Assembly (NCBI RefSeq): GCF_023898315.1
Contig: NC_064621.1
Span: forward strand, 533,407,383-533,471,382
Direction of reading: 5' to 3'
From: Schistocerca nitens
Taxonomy: Eukaryota; Arthropoda; Insecta; Orthoptera; Acrididae
Length of the DNA: 64,000 nucleotides
The stretch's first letter is position 1. Each line of letters opens with the position of its first letter. The notes beneath the pieces are model-generated. The model did not search any database and was not told where the DNA came from. It was given only the letters and a program-made list of their open reading frames with translations. The position numbers and the translations under genes were made by a program. Shown here one piece after another: positions 31,716-43,400 of this stretch.

Positions 31716-31989
31716 AGGTTGATGGAGTCAGGTCACCCTCTCCCTTAAAACACACATCCTTTCGTCTTCCCCTCTTTCCTGACGAAGCAACCTTGGGTTG
31801 CAAAAGCTTGAAATTTGTGTGTGTATTTGTGTTTTTTTCATTGTATCTATCAACATACCATCGCTTTCTCGTTTGGTAAGTTAACAGCATCTTTGTTTTT
31901 TATATATAAAATAATTAATTATGTATATAGGTAGTTCATCTGTAGATTTTGATGAGTGAGTTTGCAAGTGTCTAAATACGTTGCCTTAA

Positions 31990-32210
31990 ATTCCCATATC
32001 TTTTTACTATATTTACCTTGGGCTTAATTTTTTTATACTGCCAGTGGACCATAGCCTCCAGATTATGACAAATTTTTATGTGGTATCTCTGCCTGTTGCT
32101 GAGAAAAAGGGGTCTAAACGGACAGGCAGATGGACAACAAAGTGATCCTATAAGGGTTCTGTTTTTTACTGATTGGGGTACGGAACCCCAAAAACAGGGA
32201 GGATCATTCT
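31990..32210. repeat. Dispersed repeat ending in an inverted GGGTTCYG/CGGAACCCC pair
   Basis: Contains GGACAGGCAGATGGACAACA, AAGTGATCCTATAAGGGTTC and TACGGAACCCCAAAAA. The GGGTTCTG at about 32154 and CGGAACCC at about 32182 form a hairpin. I recognise the TACGGAACCC ending as a common arthropod dispersed repeat, possibly a LINE 3' end or SINE; the class is not settled. Confidence 0.5.
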
Positions 32211-32239
32211 TAAAGTTAAACTGTGCCCCATCCATCTAT

Positions 32240-33786
32240 AGGATAGTAGCCCACTTTGTTTGGATCCAGTCACGTTGGACAAAGCACCACATTCAAAAGA
32301 CACATAGTACCTTTGTGTTGGGGACTGCATGTGATAGGTCACTAAGTGTATGGAGAAACTTCAACCTGACAATACATTGTCTGATGGCTGATGTGTGACT
32401 GAGGCTGCTGCAGGGCAGGCAGGACATCTTCAAGCAAATTGCAATCCTGGCACTGGACTGTACAATGTACATAAGCTCGCCCATAATGCTACACGTACTT
32501 CCTCCCTCCTGCAATCTTCTCCACAGCTATGAAATGGTGCTTAGGGCAACAGTCGACTCTTGGTTCACCAGCCCTTGACTGTTACCAGGCTGTAATCTGT
32601 CAATGAATTGACCACATGTAATGTCACATCATGATACAAGTATGTTCATTCTGTGAGCCTGCTTCCATACAACATGAATATAGTGTGCCAAATGCACAAA
32701 ACATGCACTCCGAACCACTCTGCTCGAGACCTCAGACCACATGGACTTGGGTACACAAAGCAGTCTCCTACTGGCATGCCGCATGTTGTGTTCCATATTT
32801 TAGACAGTGCAGTATCATATGACAACAATTTTTTGTGGGTCAAATGTGGATATGAATGTAGAGTCCCATGCAAGTACATTCCAAGACTTAGTGTGGCGTT
32901 ATCCAGAAAGCTTAGCGGTCATCTGATAGTAATAATGTGTTAACTGTTTGCCTTCAGTGCAGACGTAATTGCTGACACGCAGTCCTCAGAAGTATTGTAA
33001 ATATATGGAATATATGACTAAAATGCATGGAATATATGACTACATCTAACTAATCTAAATCTTTGATTTATTGTTCTCCTTCATTTTCTAGAGGCTCCAT
33101 ATTAGCTATGCTGTTGCTGACTAGCTACCAGCCAAGTACTACTCTTTGCTGAGCACACATGAACTGGAAAAGACATTCAGTGAAGATGAGAAGTCATTTA
33201 AGAATAGATGTCAAATGCAGTGTAACACTATCCCAAGCAGTTGTGTCCAGTTTCTTTGTAACATTTAATATGTACAAACACTGATGTCACCACAAATAAA
33301 ACTAACTTAAAGAAAATTGTACATAGTTTATTTATTGCATAAAAAGGAGATAGTAGACCATATAACAAAGGTTGTTAGCATTTCATTGGTTTTGACTGTG
33401 ATGTCAGCTTTGTTCCTTATTGGGTATCCATCAGAAGTGTACATTTTTACAGTTCAGTCACGGTAGGACTTTACTATGTTGGATTAATGTTTGTTTATTG
33501 CATTTCAGTGTGAAATCTGCATTGCAAGTTTGGTCATTAATTTAGTCCTTCCCATTCTGAGATATTTACAGTTCACTACTACTTCTGCCCATCATATTTC
33601 TTTCTTTCTTTTTTTTTTTATTTTTGCTCTTTTACATATTCTTTAACTATCCACTAGGCCCATGATTACTATAGCAGAAATTGAAATTAAGTATACTGTA
33701 CTAATTTGTGATGTACTGAAAATCAGCAACCAGTTTATGCAACTGGTTGTTGATTCTTTCAATATATACAACTACAGCAGCTGAAG
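32240..33786. other. Unassigned gap
   Basis: No supported gene. Frames at 32078-32398 and 32653-32943 are short and without known motifs. A T-rich tract lies at about 33600-33635. Confidence 0.5.
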
Positions 33787-34170
33787 ATGGATAAAATACT
33801 AAGCCCTTTCCTTGTACGGAACTGTATTGCACACCTGCTGAGGCTTCTGCATGTGTGTTATACATCACAGAAAAGTCTCTGGCTTACACTGCTACTGTTC
33901 AAAAGGAACAACATTGTACATAATTATAATACTATGAGAAAAAATGACAGTCATTATTTCACATCAAGGTTGTCTTTAGCACAAAGAGGTGTGCACAATG
34001 CTGCCACCAAAATTTTTGATCACTTACCCCATGATATAAAATGTCTGACAGACAGCAAAGGTAAATTTAAAAACAAACTGAACATGTTTCTTGTCATGTG
34101 TAAAAGGAATCATCATTCCAATTCTGTATTTAAAAAAAAAAGAAACTTCCCACTTATAAATGGTTAGCAT
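33787..34170 (+). pseudogene. CR1/L2-like LINE RT C-terminal fragment
   Basis: LLLFKRNNIVHNYNTMRKND, then SRLSLAQRGVHNAATKIFDH and LPHDIKCLTDSKGKFKNKLN, match position by position the decayed RT C-terminus at 6715-7240 on the other strand, so both are copies of one family. The fragment starts abruptly (5' truncation) and ends near an A-rich stretch at 34130. The open frame of 126 codons is less decayed than its relative. Confidence 0.65.
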
Positions 34171-34549
34171 GAAGCTGTACTTTATTTATTTGTCCTCTGA
34201 TTTATTCTTGTATACGACATGCACAAGGTGATGCGCAAAGCATAAATTTGATATTGGGCAATTTATAGTATGATATGATGGTTTGATGACATGATGTGAT
34301 GAAAATTAATGAAACAATTTTACATACTTACCTTTTACTACAATTTTATTTTAGTTTTGTGTCCCTTTCATGCACATGCAAAACAAGTACTGGTATCTGG
34401 CTGACAACTTGTTACAAGGATATTACACAAGCAGAGCACACAATCTGCGAAACTGCAGATGGTATAAACACGAAGCTCTTTTCACATATTTTATGTTAGT
34501 GTTTATTTTACTTACAAAAATCATTTCTGCAATCTATTTCATGTTTCTT
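34171..34549. other. Unassigned gap
   Basis: AT-rich, with no supported feature. Confidence 0.5.
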
Positions 34550-35060
34550 TTAACACATACGGACCAAAAATTGAAATACTGTATACAAGCAGTGATCAAG
34601 CAAGAAGGTTTTCAGATTCTTATTAAACAAAGTCAAAGACTTACTGTTTTTTATTTCTGATGGAAGACTGTTGTAAAGTTGAATGCCTTGGTTAAGTGGT
34701 GGATTTTTAAAGACAGGCGTCCACTCTTTTTTTCTTTTTGAACATGGTATTTCATTTCTGTCTTGTACCATGATCACACATTCACATTTTTTTCTGAATT
34801 TTGCAATATTACTTTTTACAAACTTACATATTTCTAATATGCAGAGATGGCTAAGAGGTAGAATGAGTGACACTTGTAAGAGAAATCTGCAGCTGTCAGT
34901 TGACTTTGCCCTGTCCATTACTGCAACAGCTCTCTTTTGGGCGAGGGGAATGAGCTATATGTGGTGTCTCCTAGTGATACCATACCACAGTCAAACCTAC
35001 ATAGTCACAACACTTACTGCTGTGAATGTTTTACCACCTGACAGTTGGAATGGAATTAGT
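34550..35060 (-). pseudogene. CR1/L2-like LINE RT C-terminal fragment (second subfamily)
   Basis: LSHLCILEICKFVKSNIAKF, then QGIQLYNSLPSEIKNSKSLT and FNKNLKTFLLDHCLYTVFQF, are the C-terminal boxes of a CR1/L2-type RT. The upstream part (35060-34920) still reads as the preceding linker region in a different frame. It faces the plus-strand fragment at 33787-34170. Confidence 0.6.
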
Positions 35061-35494
35061 GCCCCCTAACAGCATGAAAGGCAGCTGTAAGATTAATATT
35101 AGTTTTTAATTATTGTTCTGTGTAATTAATGAGATAGTTGTTACATTTCTTCACTCCAGGCATTAGTAAGTTATCAAGCCATGAACACTGTGATATAAAT
35201 GCAAAAACAACTGCATTTCATTGATACAGTGATATAAACTACAATTTATTCCTGAAGAAATACTTTTGAATATGTGTATAACTGTAGCCTTCTCCACTGA
35301 AAGCAAGAGGACATAAACACACATTTCACAGATGAGCAGCACATATTTCTGTTGTTGTCTGTTCTTATTATGATAGGTACTTTCCTCAGCACACAACAGT
35401 TTTGTATGGAATCTAATGATTCACCCATTCTTAAACTTCACTCAACGTTCTAATACACAAATATTTTTGTAAATGTAATTACTTTTGCTTCAAA
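35061..35494. other. Unassigned gap
   Basis: No supported feature. Confidence 0.5.
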
Positions 35495-37727
35495 AGTGAC
35501 TCTGCTAATAATTTTTGCCATATGTGGCAAAAATTGTGGAATTCATTTCGTCTGTGTTGGGAAACAATTTATTTTCAGTATAGAAAGAGGGATTAGCGAT
35601 CATGATGTCATTTTAGCAACTATGGTTATGACAATTAATAAATCAGTTAAGAAGTATAGGGGAGAGTTTCTGCTAGAAGGAGCAGATAAGCAGTTGTTAG
35701 AATCTCACTTAGACAGTGAACTAATATCACTTAGTCCAGTAAGATTGATGAAGAGGAATTATGGGAAAATTTTAAGCAGATGGTATATTGTGGTCTGGAA
35801 CATTGTGTGCCTAGTAAGTGGATTAAGGCTGGGAAAGACCTACCATGGTTTAATAATGAGATTTGGAAAATACTGTGTAAGCAGGGGCTGTTGCACTCTC
35901 AGTTCGAAAGAGAATGTGCAAATTATGACAGATTTGTGCATCTGTTAAAAGATCTATGTGCAAAGCAAACAACTACTACCACCATCATACCTTGGCAAAA
36001 GATCTGGCAGAGAACCCAAAAAATTCTGGTCGTATGTAAAAAACACTTAAGTGGGTCAAAGGCTTTCATCCAGTCACTTGTTGACCAGTCAGGTGTGCCA
36101 GCTGAAGCTAGCAAAAGGAAAGCCAAAGTTTTAAAAGTTTTAAATTTCATGTTCAAGAAATTGTTTACGCAGGAGAATCATACAACCATACCATCATTTG
36201 ATCATTGAACAGACTCCCATATGTACGACATAGTAATAAGCATCCGTGGTGCAGAGAAACAACTAAACGAGTTGAAACCAAATAAGTCAGCAGGTCTAGA
36301 TGGATAACCAGTTTTTTTGAAGAGCACTGTACAGCAATGGCCCTTTACTTTACTTCCATTTATTGTGAATCTCTCACCCAGAGCAAAGTCTCAAACAGCT
36401 GGCAAAAAGTGTAGGTGACTCTTGTGTATAAGATGGGAAAAAATATGGACTTGCAAAATTACAGACTCTTATCCCTAACACCAGTTTGCTGCAGAATCCT
36501 TGAACATATTCTCAGTTTGAATATAATATTTTCTTGAGAGTTAGAAGCTTACATCCACGAATCAACATGGTTTTTGAGAGCACGGCTGGTGCAAAACTCA
36601 GCTTACCCTTTTTTCACATGATATATACTGGGAACTATGAATGAAGGCAACTGGTGGATTCCGTATTTCTATATTTCCAGACTGATACGGAGCCCCACTG
36701 CAGGCTCTTATAGAAGAAACGAGGATACGGAACTGGCTCACAGATACGAGAGTGGCTCGAAGCTACAGAAAACGGTACATTGTTCTCAATGGAGAATGTT
36801 CATCAGAGACAAGGGTATTGTCAGGAGTGACCCAGGAAGTGTGATAGGGCCATTGTTCTCTAGGTACATAAATGATTTGATGGACACAGTGGGAAGCAGT
36901 CTGTGGTTGTTTGCTGATGACAGTGTGGTGTACAGTAAGGTGTCAAAGTTGAGTAACTGTAGAAAGATACAAGGTGATTTGGACGAAATTTCTAGTTGTG
37001 TGATTTATGTTAGCTAGTCCTAAATGTAGAAAAATGTAAGTTAATGTGCATGAGTTGGAGAAACAAATCTGTAATGTTCGGATATAGCATTAGTAATGTC
37101 CTTCTTGACACAGTAACATTGTTTTAATATCTGGGTGTAATGTTGCAAAGTGATATGAAATGGAACGAGCATGTGAGGACTGTGTTAGGAAAGGGGAATG
37201 ATCGACTTCAGTTTATTGGGAGAATTCTAGGAAAGTGTGGGTCATCTGTAAAGGAGATTGTATGTAGGACACTAGTGCAACATATTCGTGAATACTGATC
37301 GAGTGTTTGGGATCTGTAATATGTTGGATTAAAAGAAAACATCAAAACAATTCAGAGGTGAGCTAGATTTGTTACTGGTAGGTCTGAATAACATGCAAGT
37401 GTTATGGAGATGCTTCGAGAAATCAAATGGGAATCCCTGGAGGAAAAGCGACATACATTTCGAGAAACACAATTGGGAAAATTTAGAGGACCAACACCTG
37501 AAGCTGATTGCAGAATGTTTCTGTTGCCTCCATCATACATTATACATAAGGACAATAAAGATAAGATACGAAAAATTACGGTTCATACAGAGGCATAGAG
37601 ACGGTAATTTTTTTCTTTGTTTTAAATGCAAGTAGAATGGGAAAGGAAATTATTAGTAGTTGTACAGTGTACCCTCTGTCATGTTCTGTAAGGTGGATTG
37701 TGGAGTATTGATGCAGATGTAGATATC
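35495..37727 (+). mobile_element. Jockey/CR1-group LINE copy with GATGTA-type tail
   Basis: 5'-truncated LINE. It begins at the end of the endonuclease (ERGISDHDVILATM at about 35585-35625, the SDHxxV box). The linker LWNDF-like region and PSKWIKAGKDLPWFNNEIWK at 35810-35870 follow, then SGSKAFIQSLVDQSGVPAEA at 36050-36110. RT starts with NKSAGLDG near 36280, and the catalytic box reads SSLWLFADDSVVYSKVSKLS near 36890-36950. The thumb and C-terminus are broken and end near 37690. The 3' end GGAGTATTGATGCAGATGTA is shared with the copies at 41646, 43780 and 57468. Multiple frameshifts. Confidence 0.7.
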
Positions 37728-37734
37728 TCCGTGA

Positions 37735-39170
37735 TATGGACTCAGGGCCAAGACATCCTATTTTCATTCCTTCACAACCTCAGCACCTTCTCTCCCATTT
37801 GCTTTACCTACTTCACCTCAACCCGGCATACCACCTCCCTAGACATTGAGCCCCTACTCTCTAATGGATCCATCCACATCTCTGTTCACATTAAACCCAT
37901 TAACCACCAAGGGGACCTGCATTTTGATATCTGCCATCTGTTCCGCACCAAAAAATCCATCCCTCTCATATAGCCTGAGCCCTGGGGACAGCGTATCTAC
38001 AGCGACAAGAACTTGCTTTCCCAGTATGCTGAAAGTTTCACTGTGGAAGTCTCACTGAGGCCTTCACAGACAGACACTATCACACAGACCTAATTTGCAA
38101 ACAGATTTCCTATGCCATTTTCCCACACACCCACAATCATACTACCACCCTACAGAGCCAGTTACAAAAGAGTGTCCCCTTTGTCACCAAATACCAACCC
38201 AGACTAGAACAGCTGAATGTCTTTGATTATCTACCATCATGCCCTGAAATGAGGTGCATCCTACCCAGGATAATTCCCATCACTCCTAAAGTGGTGTTCT
38301 GTTGCCCACCCAACCTACATCCTAGTCCATCCCTATGCCACTTCCACTTCCAACCCCTTCCCCTTGCCAAAGGGATGTTTTCCCTGTGGAAGACCTAGGT
38401 GCAAGACTGCCCAATCCACCCACCCACTTCCTATCCCATTGTTGTCACAGGCTATCCTTACCCCATCAAAGGCAGAGCCACTGTTGCAAGTAGTGATTTC
38501 ATATAACAGCCTTGCTGCAACCATTGCACAGCTTTTTATATTGGTATGACTACCAACCAGTTGTCCATGGGGATGAATGGCCACTGTCAAACTATGTCCA
38601 AGAACAAAGTAGACCACCCTGCGGCACAAGATGCAACTGAATAACACTGGCTTGATTTCAATGGCTGCTTCACAACCTGGGCCATCTGGATCCTCAACTC
38701 CACCATTAGTTTTTCTGGATTGTGCAAATGGGAGCTATCCTTACGATTCATTCTATGCCCCCACAATTATCCTGCCCTCAACCTACGGTAACCTACTGTC
38801 CCCACATCCACCAACCAACAGTTTGCCCCCCACCTCTCATCTCCTACCTCTTCATGGCCCCTCACCCTCACTGAGTGCCACCCTCTTTTTGCAACTCCTC
38901 CCCCCCCCCCCCAACCTTTCCCCTTAACTGCTCCTCTCCATTTCCGCTCACTGTCCCTCTATTCCCACCCCAATACGCTGCGCCTGGCAATCACATCTCA
39001 TTAGGTCGCCATTTAGACCCTGCACGCCCATGAGACAGTGCTCTTCTCTCGCCCCACCTGTGCCCTACTATCCCTCCCCCTTCCCTGCCCCACTCCAAAT
39101 CAGTGTTCACATGGCAAATCCCATTCTGGTCAGGGCAGCTGGTGGTAGTGGCTATGTGTGCATACCGTGC

Positions 39171-39220
<50 letters not shown>

Positions 39221-39345
39221 TTTTTTTTTGCTGAAGAAGGTGAAAGCTATAGTGTGTAATATTCTTTTCATTGCACTTGGCTGCAACTCAATGGGTCATC
39301 TTTACAGTATGTAGCAATCTATCCTTTTCCTAATATTGTTGAATG
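37735..39345 (+). mobile_element. Penelope-like element copy 4, 5'-truncated
   Basis: Plus-strand readings from just after the RT catalytic box (FLHNLSTFSPICFTYFTSTR, then VHIKPINHQGDLHFDICHLF) through the Cys-rich linker (FPCGRPRCKT at 38379). The GIY-YIG remnant follows (YISLAATIAQLFILVWLPT-like at 38500-38570, MATVKLCPRTK), and a C-terminal NTGFNSC- and WELSLRF-type ending by 38760. The 3' end carries (TG)n(T)n at 39173-39230, GAAGAAGGTGAAAGCTATAG and CACTTGGCTGCAACTCAATG, a Penelope end. Heavily frame-broken. Confidence 0.7.
39173..39230. repeat. (TG)n(T)n tract in Penelope copy 4 end
   Basis: About 45 bases of TG repeats followed by 12-13 T residues. Confidence 0.95.
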
Positions 39346-39425
39346 TAAAATGATCCATTCCACAATATTATGATTAATCATGCAAATGATCCATGGAACA
39401 TGATACTATCTAATTAACTATAATA
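39346..39425 (+). mobile_element. CR1/L2-like LINE 3' UTR fragment
   Basis: AATGTAAAATGATCCATTCC and AATGATCCATGGAACATGAT match, in reverse, the LINE 3' UTR at about 6728-6800, and both end in short CTAA-type repeats. It abuts the Penelope end. Confidence 0.6.
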
Positions 39426-40080
39426 ATTTAGCTCAGAGGCTTACAGTGCCTTGTGTCCTTAGCCCAAACATGCTTTTTCCTCAACAGCGTCTTTAGTCAA
39501 TTCTTTCTGATTATTATACAACTGTTGTGGGAAAAAAAAGATTTAATACTTCCTGAAATATGACTGATAATGAAGTAGTAAATGAACCATAAACTCAGTT
39601 GCACTCAAACCACCTTGTTTTAATCCAGAACTTTTGTATTCCCTTTTGAATTCATTAAACAATTTTGTATGACCCAGTATGAAGAAATATGTACCAGTAG
39701 TATGGCTTTAAGAAACAAAAATATTTGGATATATTTGAGATTATATTTTTCCCTTTTGATTGGACAAAAAGATTTGAACACAAAACATTTTCTAAAATAT
39801 CAAGCTATTTTTAATGAAGTAATGTAAAGACACTAACACCACAGTTACATTGTTTGTTCATGAAAAACCCATAGCAGCTGCCTCATTTTGTTAATTTATG
39901 GCAGAGAGCATATGCTGTTGCCCTGTAGTGGGTTGCACTCTTTAGAACAATAACTCACATTATTTAATAATCACCCAACAATTAATTTGAAAAATTATAG
40001 TTTGTTAGTGGTGGGTGTGACAAGACATCCTGTCAAACATTTTTAAATGCCTTCTCTGAAAACTATCTAGAACATACAAT
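39426..40080. other. Unassigned gap
   Basis: AT-rich, with no supported feature. Confidence 0.5.
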
Positions 40081-40383
40081 AATGATCAAAGCAGAAGAAA
40101 TGAATCAAAATTTGTGCTGCGGCTGGGACTCGAATCCGGGTCTTCTTGCTTGCTATGTCGGAGAGCCCTGGCAGTAGTTACAATGTAAGGGAAAATAAGC
40201 AGAAGATATGAATTGAAGTTTGTGTTGGGGAGGGCTCTCAACTTGGGTAGTTCATGCAGCAATGTTGACCATTGTACTGCGGTGGTGTAATGGTTAGCAT
40301 TTCTGCCCAGCTAGCAAGAAGATCCGGATTAGAGTCCAGGCCTCAGCACAAATTTTGATTCATTTCTTCTGCTTCGATCATTA
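40081..40383. mobile_element. Inverted pair of tRNA-like SINE units
   Basis: A ~72-bp inverted repeat: the left arm at 40081-40155 (AATGATCAAAGCAGAAGAAA start) is the reverse complement of 40313-40382. The right half, on the plus strand, has GCGGTGGTGTAATGGTTAGC (A box) and GGATTAGAGTCC (B box) at about 40279-40338. The left half has GGATTCGAGTCC on the minus strand. A third, partial copy of the body lies between them. It is either two head-facing SINEs or a foldback element made from them. Confidence 0.6.
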
Positions 40384-40439
40384 TCATAGATAACGAGGAG
40401 ACTTACATGTCTCAGGGAAACATTTAATTATACTATCTG

Positions 40440-43400
40440 TAACAGGTGGTTCAGAACTGCATTCATGTTGGAAATATTTTGGACCTAATGGCAACAAATA
40501 GACCTGACCTCCTTGCAGATGTCCACATTGAAACTATCAGTGACCATGATGCGGTTGTGTCAACAATGATTACCAAAGTACAAAGGACAGCTAAAATAAG
40601 CAGAAAAATATAGATTTTCAGTAAACTAGATAAAGCATCAGTAGTGTCATACCTCAATGAGGAGCTTAGAGAAGCTTTCAGCACAGGGCAGGAGCATGTG
40701 GGGGAACTCTGGCTCAAGTTTAGAAGAACAGTTGACCATGCACTGGATAGATATGTACAGTTTGTAATAGAAGGGACCCTCCAAGGAATACATTCACTGT
40801 AAAGAAACTTCTTAAGAAACAGACATTGCTGCATAATAGGTGTAAAAGTGTAGGGCTGCATATAGAGAGCTACTGCATGAAACACATATGGCTGTAAAGA
40901 GAGCAAAGTGTGATATCTTCAATGACTACCATAGCAGAATTTTGTAAAATTATCCTTCACAAAACACAAAGAAATTTTGTCTTATGTAAAGGCAGTTAGT
41001 GGCACCAAAATTAGTGTTCTGGCCCTACCAAATGAGACAGGAACTGAAATTCAGGGTAGCAAAGCGAAAGCTGAAATGCTTAACTCCATTTTCAAATGTT
41101 CCTTTACAAAGGAAACCCCAGGAGGATTACCCCATTTTAATCTTCATACCACTGAAAAGATGAATGAAATAAATATTAGCGTCAGCGGTGTTGAGAAACA
41201 GCTAAAATCGTTAATATTGAACAAAGCTCCATGAACCGATGTAATCCCTGTCAGATTCTATACTGAATGTACAGCTGAATTAGCCCCTGTTCTAACTATA
41301 ATCTATCATAACACTCTCTCTCTCTACCCAGTTCTTGGAAAAAGGCACATGTCACTCCCATCTACATGAAGAGTAGTAGAGGTGACCCACAAAACTACCG
41401 TCCAGTATCCTTGACATCTATTTGTTGTAGAATCTTAGAACATATTCTGAGCTAAAAAATAATGAGCTGAGCTGTCTTGAACCCAATGACCTGCTCAGTG
41501 CCAACTAGCACGGGCTGTGAAAACACTGATCATGTGAAATCAAACTCGCACTTTTTGCACCTGACATACTGAAAGTTTTCTATCAAGGCATCCAGGTAGG
41601 TGCAGTATTTCTTAATGTCTGAAAAACATTTGACTCAGTACCATAACTACATCTACATCCACAGCCATACTCCGCAAGCCCCCTGACGATGTGTGGCAGA
41701 GGGTACTTTGAGTACTTCTATTGGTTCTCCCTTCTATTCCAGTCTCGTATTGTTTGTGGAAAGGAAGATTGTCGGTATGCCTCTGTGCAGGCACTAATCT
41801 CTCTGATTTTATCCTCGTGGTCTCTTCGCGAGATATACGTACGAGGGAGCAATATACTGCTTGACTCCTCGGTGAAGGTATGTTCTCGAAACTTCAACAA
41901 AAGCCCGTACCGAGCTACTGAGCATCTCTCCTGCAGTCTTCCACTGGAGTTCATCAATCATCTCCGTAACGCTTTCGCGATTACTAAATGATCCTGTAAC
42001 GAAGCATGCTGCTCTCCGTTGGATCTTCTCTATCTCTTCTGTCAACGCTATCTGGTACAGATACCACACTGGTGAGCAATATTCAAGCAGTGGACGAACA
42101 AGTGTACCGTAACCTACTTCTTTTGTTTTCGGATTGCATTTCATTAGGATTCTTCCAATGAATCTCAGACTGGCATCTGCTGTACCAACGATCAACTTTG
42201 TACGATCATTCCATTTTAAATCACTCCTAATGCCTACTCCCGGATAATTTATGAAATTAACTGCTTCCAGTCTGACCTGCTATATTGTAGCTAAATGATA
42301 AAGGATCTTGTTTTCTATGTATTCACAGCACATTAAAATTTGTCTACATTGAGATTCAATTGCCATTCCCTGCACCATGCGTCAATTCGTTGTAGATCCT
42401 CCAGCATTTCAGTACAGTTTTCCATTGTTACAACCTCTCGATATACTACAGCATCATCCGCAAAAAGCCTCAGTGAACTTCCTATGTTATCCACAAGGTC
42501 ATTTATATATACTGTGAATAGCAACGGTCCTACGACATTCCCTTGCGGCATCCTGAAATCACTCTTACTTTGGAAGACTTCTCTCCATTGAGAATGACAT
42601 GCTGCGTTCTGTTATCTACAGGAACTCGTCAATCCAATCACACAATTGGTCTGATAGTTCATATGCTCTTACTTTGTTCATTAAACGACTGTGGGGAACT
42701 GTACCGAATGCCTTGCGGAAGTCAAGAAACACGGAATCTACCTGGGAACCCGTGTCTATGGACCTCTACCTCTACTACCATACCTATGCTTATTATCAAA
42801 TGTACGATCATATGGGTTATCAAGTGAAATTTGTGACAGGATTGGGACTTTGTGATAGGGAGGGCACAGCATGTTATCTTGGATGGACAGTCATCGTCAG
42901 ATGTAGAAGTAACTTTGCGTGTGCCCCAGGGAAGTGTGTTGGGACCCTTGCTATTCGTGTTGTATATTAATGATCTTGCAGACAATATTAATAGTAAAAT
43001 CAGGCTTTTATCTATAATGATGTACTATCTGAGAGAAGCTGCATAAATGTTCAGTCACATCTTGATAAGATTTCAACATGGTGCAGAGATTGGCAACAGG
43101 CTCTAAATGTTCAGAAACACAAAATTTTGCACTTCACAAAACAAAAAAAAGCATAGTATCCATTGACTATTATATCAATGAGTCACTGATGGAATCAGTC
43201 AACTCGTACAAAAACCTGGGTATAACACTTTGTAGTGACATGAAATGGAATACCCAGATAGGTCCGGTCATGGGTATAGCAAGTGGTAGTCTTTGGTTTA
43301 TAGTAGAATACTGGGAAACTGCAATCTGTCAACAGTGGGGATTGCTTACAAATCCCTCATGCAACCCATTCTAGAATATTACTCAAGTGTGTAGGACCAT

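Larger units (their letters stand above)
29705..31907 (-). mobile_element. Penelope-like element copy 3 with inverted terminal repeats and 12-bp duplication
   Basis: A 2.2-kb element flanked by AAAATAATTAAT at 29693-29704 and 31908-31919, read as a target duplication. Inverted arms of about 175 bp lie at 29749-29930 and 31735-31907 and are nearly identical apart from small indels. The coding part on the minus strand starts abruptly in the RT fingers and runs to the GIY-YIG domain. Compared with copy 1 it is a different subfamily with different end sequences. It inserted exactly at the outer edge of copy 2. Confidence 0.8.

Noticed and set aside
40279-40345. A tRNA gene (GGTGTAATGGTTAGC with GGATTAGAGTCC)
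   Set aside because: The acceptor stem does not close and the unit lies inside an inverted SINE arrangement.
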